Below, piece by piece: positions 25,274 through 33,542 of a stretch of 64,000 nt of DNA. The notes under the pieces are model-generated. The model was not told the origin of the DNA. It saw only the letters and a list, made by a program, of their open reading frames with translations, and did no database searches. The position numbers and the translations under genes are program-made. Within the stretch, counting starts at the first letter, position 1. Every line of letters begins with the position of its first letter. This DNA is from CAVYXK01 sp963708245 (GTDB lineage Bacteria > Pseudomonadota > Alphaproteobacteria > Acetobacterales > Acetobacteraceae). The stretch lies in contig OY970201.1 in assembly GCA_963708245.1 (NCBI GenBank), positions 1,798,001 to 1,862,000 on the forward strand, read 5' to 3'.

Positions 25274-27313
25274 ATGCATTCCGACCTCTTCGCCGATACA
25301 GCAATCCGGCCCGGCACCGCCCCGCTCACGGTGTTCCGGGCGGAGCTGTCCGGCCATGAGCAAACAAGCTGGGAGGCATTGTTCGCCGGCTTCACCACCC
25401 TCAAGGGCATCACCTTCTCCAGCAGCATCGAATTCCTGATGCGCCTTGCCGATCGCCTCGACGACATGGAGATCGTCTTCGGCGCCGAGAGCATCCTCTC
25501 GCGCGAGCACCTCGCCCTGCTGCAGGCCAGCCAGACTGTACAGAGCTACGGCTTCGCCGATGCGTTGGCGGACCAGAAGGCGCTCGTGGAATCGCTGTCC
25601 CGCCTGCTCGGCCAGCGCGGTCGCACACTGCTGGACCGGGTGGTCGCCGGGACACTGCGCTTCCGGTTGCTGCGCGGGCGGCCTAGCCACGAGAAGCTCT
25701 ACCTGCTGTCCGGTCCGGCCGGACACCGCGTGGTCACCGGCTCAGCCAATCTCAGCCTCGCCGCCTTCGAGGGCCGCCAGCACGAGATCACGGTTGCCTT
25801 CGACGGTGAGCCCGCCTGGCAGCTGTTCGATTCGTATTATCGGCGCGACTGGCAGGACAGCGTGCCGGTGGAACCGGACGCGTTGATCAGCGCGCAGCCG
25901 GGCGGCGAGCCCGGCCCGCGGAATACGCCTCTGGCGCTGGAAGAGGTGCCGATCGTGCGGGTGCTGAAAGCCGGACTGGCGCTGGTCGATGATCCGCCCC
26001 GACCGGCACCTGCCGGGTTTGCCGCCGAGGCCTTGCGCCGGGCTGCCGCCCTCGGCGCCGAGTTGAAGGACCTCGCTCTCCCCAAGGACAGGGCAGGACG
26101 CACCGTGCTGAATGCCGCCAGCGTGTTGCGGGTGATCCGCAGCCATCAGGCCCGTCCGGTGCTCGACGCCGGCGAAGAGCGGATCCCCCGCGCGGAGATC
26201 GACTTCACGACCGCTGCTGTGTCGCTCGACGGAAGGCCGTGGCTCTCGGCCGACGAAACGATCCCGGCCGAAGCCATCGCCCGTGATGCCCGCATCCTGG
26301 TCGATTATCTGGATAGTTTCCGCGCCTTCTTCGGCAATGCCGAGGGTGCCGTCGAGGTGTACTGGGCCTTCCTGGTCTGGCTATATGCTGCGCCGGCAGC
26401 ACCCTATTTGCGGCAGGCCGCGGTGCCGGTAGGCATCGATCCATGGGTGTATCCCGTCTATGCGGTGCTGTTCGGGCGCTCGAGCGGCGGCAAGACGCTG
26501 TTCACCCGCATCGCCGCGCGCTCGATGTTCGGCTTCGAGAAGATGATCCGCAGCGGTCAGTTCACCGCCAACCGGGCGCTCGGACTGCGCGACCGGCTGG
26601 GCGCCATCCCGCTGTTGATCGACGACGTGACGCGCGACAAGTTCTCGAGCCACGTGCCGGACCTCGTACGCACCGATCAGGAAACATCCGGCCAGTACGC
26701 CCCGGTGGTACTCACCACCAACCGCGACGTCAGCACCGTCCCGCCAGACCTGACCAAGCGCATGGTCACCTGCCACATCGACGCGGCGATCCCGGAGAAC
26801 CGCTCGGTCACCGAACGGATCGCCCGCCGCGCCCAGCGGGAGATCGGGACCGCGCTGTATCGCGCCTACCTCCAGCGCCTGATCCCCGAGGTGCGGGCGA
26901 TGCGAGCGGAGATCGACGCCGAGGCCGAGCACTTCCCCGACCTTCTGGCCCGCTCGTCCGAGCTGCTGCGGGAGCTACTGGGCGGCGCGCTGGGCGAGCT
27001 GCCGCACTGGGCCCGACCGCTCGGCTTTGCCGATTATTTCGGCATTCGGCATCGTCAATTCCGCGACCAGCTCAGCGACATGCTGGCCGACGCCGAGGAC
27101 CGCATCACAGTGAACCGGCGCAGTGGCGAGCTGACCATCAGCTTTGGAGGCGACACCATCCAGGCCGGCCAGTTTGCCCGGAGCGTGCCGGATTTTGTCC
27201 TGAAGGGCCGCTTCGCCGATGTTGTGCAACTCGACCTGCACGCGCTGGAACAGGAGATGGGCTTCGCCGTCGGGGCGAGCCGAGCCTGGTGGCGGCGGTT
27301 GATGGGGCGGTAA
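25274..27313 (+). CDS. PLD-family nuclease-like domain fused to a P-loop ATPase
   Basis: This 679-residue protein combines two domains. The N-terminal domain has the phospholipase D/nuclease signature H139-E-K141-LYLL followed by VVTGSANLS (156-161). The Asp of the HKD motif is replaced, as in many restriction-type PLD proteins. The C-terminal half has Walker A GRSSGGKT (401-408), Walker B-like PLLIDDV (446-452) and a sensor-like VVLTTNRD (478-485), then TKRMV, resembling AAA+/superfamily-3 helicase cores. ATG 25274 begins the homologous-looking part; the frame is open to 25097 across the palindrome. It is coupled to a HEAT-repeat gene. A DNA-targeting defence role is inferred, not shown. Confidence 0.65.
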   Translation: MHSDLFADTAIRPGTAPLTVFRAELSGHEQTSWEALFAGFTTLKGITFSSSIEFLMRLADRLDDMEIVFGAESILSREHLALLQASQTVQSYGFADALADQKALVESLSRLLGQRGRTLLDRVVAGTLRFRLLRGRPSHEKLYLLSGPAGHRVVTGSANLSLAAFEGRQHEITVAFDGEPAWQLFDSYYRRDWQDSVPVEPDALISAQPGGEPGPRNTPLALEEVPIVRVLKAGLALVDDPPRPAPAGFAAEALRRAAALGAELKDLALPKDRAGRTVLNAASVLRVIRSHQARPVLDAGEERIPRAEIDFTTAAVSLDGRPWLSADETIPAEAIARDARILVDYLDSFRAFFGNAEGAVEVYWAFLVWLYAAPAAPYLRQAAVPVGIDPWVYPVYAVLFGRSSGGKTLFTRIAARSMFGFEKMIRSGQFTANRALGLRDRLGAIPLLIDDVTRDKFSSHVPDLVRTDQETSGQYAPVVLTTNRDVSTVPPDLTKRMVTCHIDAAIPENRSVTERIARRAQREIGTALYRAYLQRLIPEVRAMRAEIDAEAEHFPDLLARSSELLRELLGGALGELPHWARPLGFADYFGIRHRQFRDQLSDMLADAEDRITVNRRSGELTISFGGDTIQAGQFARSVPDFVLKGRFADVVQLDLHALEQEMGFAVGASRAWWRRLMGR

Positions 27314-27317
27314 GCAA

Positions 27318-28130
27318 ATGATGTCCGAGCGGCAGCTCGATCTGTTCTCCGCCGCCGGACACCGATCGGATGACACGCCGGCGACGCTTGTTGCGGATGC
27401 GCCGCGCGTGCCGCCGGCGGAGTTGGGCGACGAGGCCCTTCTCGAACGGATCCGACGAGCATCGCTTGCCGAGTGCTGCGCCCTGGCGGCCGAAGCGGGC
27501 CGCCGGCGACTGAACACCGCCATTCCAGTGCTGGAGACGCTGTGCCGCCGTTTCAAGGGCTTTGGCCTGCGGCAAGCGCTGCCCGAGCAGGTCGCGGCGC
27601 TGGAAGGATTGGCATTGATCGGCGGCATCGCGGCAGCCCGTGTGGTCGAACGGATAATCGTCGAGCGGGTGGTGCAGGGACCAGGGTTGGTCGTTGCGGC
27701 AGAAGTGGCCGCACGCCTGGGATCACGCCTGCCGGATGATTGTGCGCTGGCGTTGCTGCGCGATCCGGAACCTCGGGTGCGGGCGGCTGCCTGCCGCTGC
27801 GCCCGACCCAGGCCGGATGTCGTTTCAGTGATGATCGAGTTGCTTGGCGATCTGCACGCGGAGGTCGCTAAGGCGGCGGCTTGCGCTCTCGGCAGGACGG
27901 GAAGACGAGAGGCCGGGCCTTTGCTGCTCCGGCTGCTCTGCCAGGACCCGTCCGCCGAGGTCATCGATGCTGCGGCAACGCTCGGTGATGAGGAATACCT
28001 GATCCTGCTCGGGCAAATCGGCCGGGCGCGGCCGGACCTGGCCGGTGCCGTGCTGGCTGCGCTGGAAGGGATTGAGGAGCCCCGCGCGGTGGCCATCGCC
28101 GAGTCGGTGCGCAGGTCGCAGGCGCGGTAG
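27318..28130 (+). CDS. HEAT-repeat protein partner of the PLD-ATPase
   Basis: This 270-residue protein starts 4 bases after the PLD-ATPase stop, so the two are almost certainly one operon. After a flexible N-terminus it consists of paired helices of the HEAT/PBS-lyase type (DPEPRVRAAACRCA, LHAEVAKAAACALGR, DPSAEVIDAAATLG), suggesting a curved protein-binding scaffold. Residues 6-10 are QLDLF, a perfect match to the beta-sliding-clamp-binding pentapeptide, at an exposed N-terminus where such motifs work. It probably regulates or targets its neighbour. No enzymatic motif is seen. Confidence 0.6.
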   Translation: MMSERQLDLFSAAGHRSDDTPATLVADAPRVPPAELGDEALLERIRRASLAECCALAAEAGRRRLNTAIPVLETLCRRFKGFGLRQALPEQVAALEGLALIGGIAAARVVERIIVERVVQGPGLVVAAEVAARLGSRLPDDCALALLRDPEPRVRAAACRCARPRPDVVSVMIELLGDLHAEVAKAAACALGRTGRREAGPLLLRLLCQDPSAEVIDAAATLGDEEYLILLGQIGRARPDLAGAVLAALEGIEEPRAVAIAESVRRSQAR

Positions 28131-28237
28131 ACGACCCCTCTCCCGCTCTAGCCGAAGAGGTCGGGTTGGCGAAGCGAACCGGGTGTGGGTGCCACCCGCA
28201 GCGCGGGAGAGGTGGGGAGGAGCTCCCCGGCCAGCGC

Positions 28238-29002
28238 TTACCTCTTGTGGTGCGTCGGGTGATGGCCAGCGAACGAAACCCTCAGGATATGATGCAGGTG
28301 ATAGTGCCGGTAGCCGCCCGCCGGAGCTAGGCCGGGCGCCTCGGCTACCTCGACGTCTCGCTCGGCCGGGGTCCGGAGGTCACCCGGCGCAGGGTTCAGC
28401 GCCGGCGCCGGCGCCGGCGGCGCTGTCGAAGCGAGCATCGTCCCGGTATCCGTTTCGTCATAGATAAAGCCGTACGTCGGATAGACCGCGCCGAACTCCT
28501 CACGATCACCCAGCTCGACCCGCACCGCGCTCCAGTCGTTCTCTTCCGAGACATCGACGACCGAGACGTCGTGGCTAACCCCGCCACCTGTTCCCCAGTT
28601 GGCCTGGTCCACCTCGATCTCGCGAGGATTAATAACTCGCGTGACCACTGCGACGTGGCCGAGCCGCATGCGCCTGTTGGCGCGGAAAGCCAGCACGCTG
28701 CCGAGCTGCGGCACGCTGCCCCGTGCGTAGACCCCGGCGGCATTGTCCCACCACTCCCAGGCATTGCCTGGCAAGTCGATGCCCGATTCGTCCCGGGCAA
28801 ACGGCACACAGGAGATACCGTGCCAGATCGCGTAATGCAGGTGCCCGGAATAGAAAACGGACCGGAGTGCGGCCCGCGTCTCGGCGCGGCTGCGGTGATG
28901 ATGGCCTGTAAAGGCATAGGCTGGCGGGACGGCAACCGTGGTACTGAGCGTCAGGAGGGAAACAATAATCAAGCTCCTGCCGCCGGTTCCCCGTGCTTGC
29001 AT
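28238..29002 (-). CDS. Secreted CHAP-domain amidase
   Basis: This 254-residue protein has a signal peptide (about 1-30, ending PPAYA-F) and a CHAP (cysteine, histidine-dependent amidohydrolase/peptidase) domain. The nucleophile is Cys65 in GISCVPFARDESG, the histidine is His116 in LGHVAVVTRV, and the third polar residue lies in VDQANWG near 132-136. CHAP enzymes cleave peptidoglycan peptides. The C-terminal 70 residues are Pro/Ala- then His-rich (HYHLHHILR), with no known domain. It is probably a periplasmic cell-wall hydrolase. It stands alone, convergent with the HEAT gene. Confidence 0.85.
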   Translation of the reverse strand: MQARGTGGRSLIIVSLLTLSTTVAVPPAYAFTGHHHRSRAETRAALRSVFYSGHLHYAIWHGISCVPFARDESGIDLPGNAWEWWDNAAGVYARGSVPQLGSVLAFRANRRMRLGHVAVVTRVINPREIEVDQANWGTGGGVSHDVSVVDVSEENDWSAVRVELGDREEFGAVYPTYGFIYDETDTGTMLASTAPPAPAPALNPAPGDLRTPAERDVEVAEAPGLAPAGGYRHYHLHHILRVSFAGHHPTHHKR

Positions 29003-29240
29003 CCGCTTTGCCCCTCTCGGCCCCAGACCTGTTGTCCGGTAACCTCAGGGTTGCAGTGATGACAACCCGGAAAGATGATCCACAAGGGTTTGTATATGCA
29101 GTTTTCATAGTATCCCCTGTGGATAACATCTGTGATGCCGAATATTCTCCTATTTAATCACGCGGGGGGTGAGACGAGCCGTATTGGACCGGAACCCGCC
29201 GAATCCGAGGCTCGATACGGCAATGTCCCAACTCGATGGG

Positions 29241-29591
29241 TTACTTGCAGGCTGTCACCATAATCTCGACCAGCAGCCGCGGATCGGCGAGGTCGGCTTG
29301 CACGCACGCGCGTGCGGGCGCACCGCCGGCCGGCAGCCAGGCGGTCCATACTTCGTTCATGGCCTCGCGGTCGCGGATGTCCTTGACCCAGATCTGGGCT
29401 GAGAGCAGCCGGGTCTTGTCGGTGCCGTGCGTCTCCAGGATCTGGTCGATCTGTTCCAGCACCTCGGTGGTCTGGCCCTTGATGTCCTTACTGCTGTCGC
29501 GGGCGGTACAGCCTTGCAGATAGACGAAGCCATGGTACTCGACCGCCTTGGACAGAATCTTGTTGGGGTCGGTGCGGGCGATCTTGGTCAT
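29241..29591 (-). CDS. RidA family protein
   Basis: This is a 116-residue member of the YjgF/YER057c/UK114 (Rid) family, trimeric proteins that in the RidA subgroup hydrolyse reactive enamine/imine intermediates to 2-oxoacids. Conserved features include FVYLQGCTARDS near 22-33, IDQILETHGTDKTRLLSAQI, the D-R-E-A-MNEVW stretch and GGAPARACVQADL with the active-site-type arginine, then LVEIMVTAC. Length is normal for the family. It stands alone between the CHAP gene and the divergent epmA. Confidence 0.88.
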   Translation of the reverse strand: MTKIARTDPNKILSKAVEYHGFVYLQGCTARDSSKDIKGQTTEVLEQIDQILETHGTDKTRLLSAQIWVKDIRDREAMNEVWTAWLPAGGAPARACVQADLADPRLLVEIMVTACK

Positions 29592-29672
29592 TTTCGTCTC
29601 CTGCTTGGTTGCGCTGGTGAGCCGTGAGGGGTTCTACGGGCCGGGCCGCGGCCCGGCAAGGCGGAACCGGTT

Positions 29673-30704
29673 GTGATCGATCCCCTACGTCACGCGTCCC
29701 CCCTACCGGTTTGGCATCCCGAGAGTCTGGCCGCCCGGCTGCCCTTCCTGCGACGACGGGCCGCCCTTACGGCCGCCACCCGCGCCTTCTTCGCGGCGCG
29801 CGGCTATACCGAGGTGGAGACGCCCTACGCGGTCCCCGTCCCTGGCGAGGAGGTGCATCTGCGCGCCTTCCGCACCGCCCGCGAGCATCCCGATGGGCGG
29901 AGCGAGCCGCTCTGGCTGCACACCAGCCCGGAGTTCGCCATGAAGCGTCTGCTGGTCGGCGGTGCCGGGCCGATCTTCCAGCTCGCCCGAGTCTGGCGGA
30001 ATGGCGAAGGGAGCGCGCTTCACTCCCCAGAATTCACCATGCTGGAGTGGTACCGGCCGGCTGCCGATATGACCGATCTGATGGACGAGACAGAGGCATT
30101 TCTGCGGGCAGCATTGCCGCCGGAGGTGAGCTGTTGCGGCGTGCGGACCCTGCTCGATCGGTTTGAACGTTTGACTGTCGCAGAGGCGTTCGCTCGTTAT
30201 GCGGAGGCAGACGTGCTCGCCACGGCGGGCGACGCCACAGCGCTGGCGGAGGCCGCCGGGGCACGGCTGCGGCCCGGTGAGAGTTGGGAGGACCTATTTT
30301 TCCGCCTGCTGCTGGAGCGCGTGGAGCCGCGGATCGGTCGCGACCGGCCGACCTTTCTCACGCACTGGCCAGCGGCGCAGGCTGCGCTCGCCCGGCGAGA
30401 TCCGGCTGATTCGCGCGTTGCCGAGCGGTTCGAGCTCTACCTGGGTGGGATCGAGCTGGCCAATGCCTTCGTCGAGCTGACCGATGCCACCGAGCAGCGG
30501 GCGCGCTTCCTGGCGGATCGTTCCCGGCGCCATGCGGTATCCGGTCCGGACTGGCCGATGGACGAGGATTTCCTGGCAGCGCTGGTGCATGGCATGCCGC
30601 CGGCGGCAGGAATCGCGCTCGGTTTCGATCGGCTGGCGATGATTGCCGCGGGCGCCGATCGGATCGGTCAGGTGCTGTGGCTGCCGCCGCCGGACCTGGT
30701 GTGA
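29673..30704 (+). CDS. epmA: EF-P lysyl-lysine ligase EpmA
   Basis: EpmA attaches (R)-beta-lysine to a lysine of elongation factor P and is a class II lysyl-tRNA-synthetase core without the anticodon-binding domain. The 343-residue length and missing N-terminal OB domain distinguish it from LysS. Motif 2 is seen in FQLARVWRNGEG and HSPEFTMLEWYRP, and motif 3 in GIALGFDRLAM. The lysine-pocket element LYLGGIELANAFVELTD is intact. The start is GTG 29673. The partner genes epmB and efp are not in the window. Confidence 0.9.
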   Translation: MIDPLRHASPLPVWHPESLAARLPFLRRRAALTAATRAFFAARGYTEVETPYAVPVPGEEVHLRAFRTAREHPDGRSEPLWLHTSPEFAMKRLLVGGAGPIFQLARVWRNGEGSALHSPEFTMLEWYRPAADMTDLMDETEAFLRAALPPEVSCCGVRTLLDRFERLTVAEAFARYAEADVLATAGDATALAEAAGARLRPGESWEDLFFRLLLERVEPRIGRDRPTFLTHWPAAQAALARRDPADSRVAERFELYLGGIELANAFVELTDATEQRARFLADRSRRHAVSGPDWPMDEDFLAALVHGMPPAAGIALGFDRLAMIAAGADRIGQVLWLPPPDLV

Positions 30705-30752
30705 GGCGCGTCCCTCGCGGAACTCCCGCCTGATATGCGGGAGACTCGTTGG

Positions 30753-31280
30753 TTACTGGCTCGCCGTCTGGATACGCAACTGGCGAGCCCGGGCGAGCAC
30801 TTTGTTCTCGATGTCGCCGACAGTGACCGGGCTGACGGTCGCATCGCTCCAGTGGCCATCCTGGAACACCTGGCGGAACAGCGTCACCCGGATCGCATCA
30901 GCGCGCAGCTCCCGCCCCAAAATGTAGGCCGTCGCCTTAAACCGCTCGTCCGGCGAATCGGGCGGCGAGTACCAGTCGGTGATAATCACGCCACCGAACG
31001 GGTCCGCGGACTGCAGCGGCATGAAAGACAGCGTGTCCAGCGCGCCGCGCCAGAGATACGCATTCACGCCGAGCGCTCCGCCGCCGCCCTGCTCGGTAGC
31101 GTTGTTGTGCCTGGTGCCGAACAGGTTGCCGAATATCCCCCCGTCGCCGAACATCGACGAGTTGGGGTCGTTGCCGGCTACGTGATAGCTGTTCTGGTTC
31201 ACCGGGGTTGTGGGCACGATGCCGCAGCCGCCCAGCACCAGTGGGAGCGCAGCCAGGAATCGCTTTAGGGCATTACGCAT
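30753..31280 (-). CDS. DUF3576 lipoprotein
   Basis: This 175-residue protein has a lipoprotein signal (LAALPLVLGGCG, predicted lipidated Cys19). A DUF3576 domain follows with ALGVNAYLWRGALDTLSFMP, ADPFGGVIITDWY, ERFKATAYILGRELRADAI and VTLFRQV. The family is widespread in Alphaproteobacteria and of unknown function, probably anchored in the inner leaflet of the outer membrane. Codon use matches the host. It is convergent with epmA, so the 48-base gap probably contains their terminators. Confidence 0.88.
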   Translation of the reverse strand: MRNALKRFLAALPLVLGGCGIVPTTPVNQNSYHVAGNDPNSSMFGDGGIFGNLFGTRHNNATEQGGGGALGVNAYLWRGALDTLSFMPLQSADPFGGVIITDWYSPPDSPDERFKATAYILGRELRADAIRVTLFRQVFQDGHWSDATVSPVTVGDIENKVLARARQLRIQTASQ

Positions 31281-31485
31281 TGCTGTATCCTGGTCTGAGG
31301 GGGGTTGACGGCCCCTGTATCTGATGCACGGAGCCTAGCCGGTCCGCCCGTGATCGAACAAGCGGCAGCTTGCGACAGCGCGCCATGGTCGGTCGGCCGC
31401 GCCCGGCGCCCGGACGATCCGTGACGGGTGGCACGGCTGCGCGCGGCTTGCCGCGCGGCATCGGGGCTTCCGCCGCTGGGCGTCA

Positions 31486-32595
31486 CTATAGGGTGGCCGC
31501 TATCTGCGTGACGTGCTCGGCGAGTGCGAGTGCGGCGGTGAGGCCGGGCAATTCGATGCCGAACAGGTTGATCAACCCAGCGAGGCCGTGCGTCGCCGGC
31601 CCCTGCACGACGAAATCCTGTCCGGCAACATGGGATGGCACGATCTTCGGGCGGATGCCGGCATAGCCCGGCTGTAGCGCCCCATCCCGCAACCCCGGCC
31701 AATAGCGGCGCACCGCGGCGTAGAAACTATCGCCACGCCTGGGATCCACAGTGTAGTCGATCGTCTCGATCCACTGCACGTCCGGCCCGAACCGCGCCTG
31801 TCCGCCGAGATCGATCGTCAGGTGCACACCCAGTCCGCCGGGTACCGGGACCGGATAGATCAGCCGCGAGAACGGCGAGCGGCCGGAGAGGGTGAAATAG
31901 TTTCCTTTGGCATAATACGCCCTGGGCACAAGCTGGCTCGGCATCCCGGCAACGCGTCCGGCCAGCGCCGGCGCATGCAGCCCGGCCGAGTTCACCAGCA
32001 GCCGGCACCGCAGCGTCATCGGCTCGGTGCCGCCAACGTCGATCTCAACTCCACCGTCGGGAAGCGTGCGCCCCGCAACCATCGGGCTGAGGAAGGCGAG
32101 CACAGCACCCGCGTTCTCCGCATCCCCCTGCAACGCGAGCATAAAAGCGTGGCTGTCGATAATACCGGTCGACGGCGACAGCAGCGCGCTGGTACAGGAA
32201 ATGTTCGGCTCCATCGCCCTGGCCTCGGTGGCGGACAGGATGCGCATGTCATCGACGCCATTGGCCGCAGCGCGCTGGCGGATGCCGGCCAGCCGACTGT
32301 TCTCATCGGCATTGGTGGCGACGATGAGCTTGCCGCAGTTGCTGTGCGGCACGCCCTTCTCGCGGCAATAGGTATAGAGCGCCTTGCGCCCGGCAACGCA
32401 GAACCGCGCCATCAGACTGCCGGCCGGGTAGTAGATGCCGGCATGGATCACCTCGCTGTTGCGCGAGGAGGTTTCGGTGCCGATGCCCTCGGAGGCTTCC
32501 AGCACGATCACCTCGCGTCCGGCCAGCGCGAGGGCACGGGCGACCGCAAGCCCAACCACCCCCGCGCCGACTACGACGCAATCGACTGACTCCAC
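31486..32595 (-). CDS. FAD-dependent oxidoreductase, L-2-hydroxyglutarate oxidase-like
   Basis: This 369-residue DAO-family flavoprotein has the dinucleotide-binding motif VVVGAGVVGLAVARALA at its N-terminus and EASEGIGTETSSRNSEVIHA at the flavin site. IYYPAGSLMARFCVAGR, CGKLIVATN and a C-terminal GIRPKIVPSH are typical of the LhgO/YgaF group, which oxidises L-2-hydroxyglutarate or related 2-hydroxyacids. GTG 32595 is preferred because GGAG lies 8 bases upstream and the FAD fold begins immediately. The longer open frame to 32751 runs over an intergenic hairpin. Substrate is inferred from resemblance only. Confidence 0.8.
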   Translation of the reverse strand: MESVDCVVVGAGVVGLAVARALALAGREVIVLEASEGIGTETSSRNSEVIHAGIYYPAGSLMARFCVAGRKALYTYCREKGVPHSNCGKLIVATNADENSRLAGIRQRAAANGVDDMRILSATEARAMEPNISCTSALLSPSTGIIDSHAFMLALQGDAENAGAVLAFLSPMVAGRTLPDGGVEIDVGGTEPMTLRCRLLVNSAGLHAPALAGRVAGMPSQLVPRAYYAKGNYFTLSGRSPFSRLIYPVPVPGGLGVHLTIDLGGQARFGPDVQWIETIDYTVDPRRGDSFYAAVRRYWPGLRDGALQPGYAGIRPKIVPSHVAGQDFVVQGPATHGLAGLINLFGIELPGLTAALALAEHVTQIAATL

Positions 32596-32674
32596 GCTGT
32601 TGCTCCGCGAACAGAGCCAGGGGGCAATTCCCCTGTACGGTGGCTCCTCCGCACCCAAGTCCAACGAATGGGTT

Positions 32675-32722
32675 CCAAGGGCGACGCCCTTGGCGGGGGT
32701 GCAGGGGGGCAGAGCCCCCTGC
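32675..32722. repeat. Pair of G+C-rich intergenic hairpins
   Basis: Two inverted repeats lie side by side. The first is ccaagggcgacgcccttgg (32675-32693). The second (32701-32722) has arms gcagggggg and cccccctgc-like around a short loop. They lie between the oxidoreductase and the vapC stop. They probably act as a terminator for vapC or as an intergenic repeat of the host genome. No T-tract follows. Confidence 0.5.
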
Positions 32723-32834
32723 CCTTCTACGCTGTCCACGCTCGTGCGCAAAATTTCTCGCCGGAAGACCCACCAAGCGTAATCACGGATTGGTTGGATC
32801 GGGGTGCCTCGTTGGGTCGCACAGTGTGGGTGGC

Positions 32835-33230
32835 CTATGCCAGCTCGAAGCCTGGAAGCCGCAGCGCCTGCCTGTCAAACGTTAGGGTGCGTATACAGCC
32901 GGCCTTGGCGCAGAGCGCAGCGATGACAGCATCGGCGAACGAGCCGTGTCCCTCCTTCAGCGCGATCATGGCGATAAACACTTCCTGCTCGTTCTCTACA
33001 ACCAGCACGTCGGCCTGAAGCATACGCTCGATCGCAATGGCGACTTCCTCGTCTGCCAGTCCGTAGACGCGGTCGAGGACCCATACGGTCTCGACCATCG
33101 CCACAATGCTGACGAAACCGGGATTCTCCGGGGTCAGTCGGTGTTCGAAGATCTCGGTGGCCCACGGCGACTGAACCGGATCGTCTTGCGCTAGGTAGCG
33201 GACAACAATGTTGGTATCCAAGCCGATCAT
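32835..33230 (-). CDS. vapC: VapC-type PIN-domain toxin
   Basis: This 131-residue PIN-domain ribonuclease is a probable type II toxin. The four acidic active-site residues are Asp5 (GLDTNIVVRYL), Glu47 (MVETVWVL), Asp100 (SFADAVIAA) and Asp119 (TLTFDRQA), all present, so the toxin should be active. Members of the family cleave tRNA or rRNA. It overlaps the AbrB-type antitoxin gene by 4 bases, the normal arrangement of such pairs. Confidence 0.9.
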   Translation of the reverse strand: MIGLDTNIVVRYLAQDDPVQSPWATEIFEHRLTPENPGFVSIVAMVETVWVLDRVYGLADEEVAIAIERMLQADVLVVENEQEVFIAMIALKEGHGSFADAVIAALCAKAGCIRTLTFDRQALRLPGFELA

Positions 33231-33481
33231 CGACGCCTGGTGCGCCGCCTGACATCGGCGGCGCCCTCAGCGATCGCCTGATTCATCTGTTCGATCGTAA
33301 CCGGCCGGCGCGCGCCCTTGACGATCCCCCTCAACACTGATGCCGGTCGTTTCGGAAGCAGGACCACGCTGCCGTCGGGATGCACGAAAAACTTCACTCG
33401 ATCGCCCGGCTTCAGCCGAAGATGCTCGCGAACGGCCTTCGGGATCGTTGCCTGGCCTTTGATCGTAAGAGTGGCTTCCAT
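33227..33481 (-). CDS. AbrB/MazE-type antitoxin
   Basis: This 84-residue protein has an N-terminal AbrB swapped-hairpin DNA-binding domain (TLTIKGQATIPKAVREHL, LKPGDRVKFFV, GSVVLLPKR). A C-terminal helical segment about 50-80 presumably wraps the VapC toxin. It lies upstream of and overlaps vapC. An 8-bp inverted repeat on its promoter (33491-33512) is the expected autoregulatory operator. Confidence 0.88.
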   Translation of the reverse strand: MEATLTIKGQATIPKAVREHLRLKPGDRVKFFVHPDGSVVLLPKRPASVLRGIVKGARRPVTIEQMNQAIAEGAADVRRRTRRR

Positions 33482-33490
33482 GTGCTTCCC

Positions 33491-33533
33491 ATTACATTCC
33501 AGGCAATGTAATACCGGAGGTGTCGGACGTCAA
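33491..33533 (-). promoter_or_regulatory. Promoter and operator of the AbrB/VapC pair
   Basis: On the minus strand, TTGACG (33528-33533) and TACATT (33505-33510) are separated by 17 bases, a good sigma-70 promoter. The -10 box lies inside the inverted repeat ATTACATT/AATGTAAT (33491-33512, 6-base spacer). Binding of the AbrB-type antitoxin or the TA complex there would block transcription. The operator ends 10 bases before the antitoxin start. Confidence 0.6.
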
Positions 33534-33542
33534 CCTGAGCCG

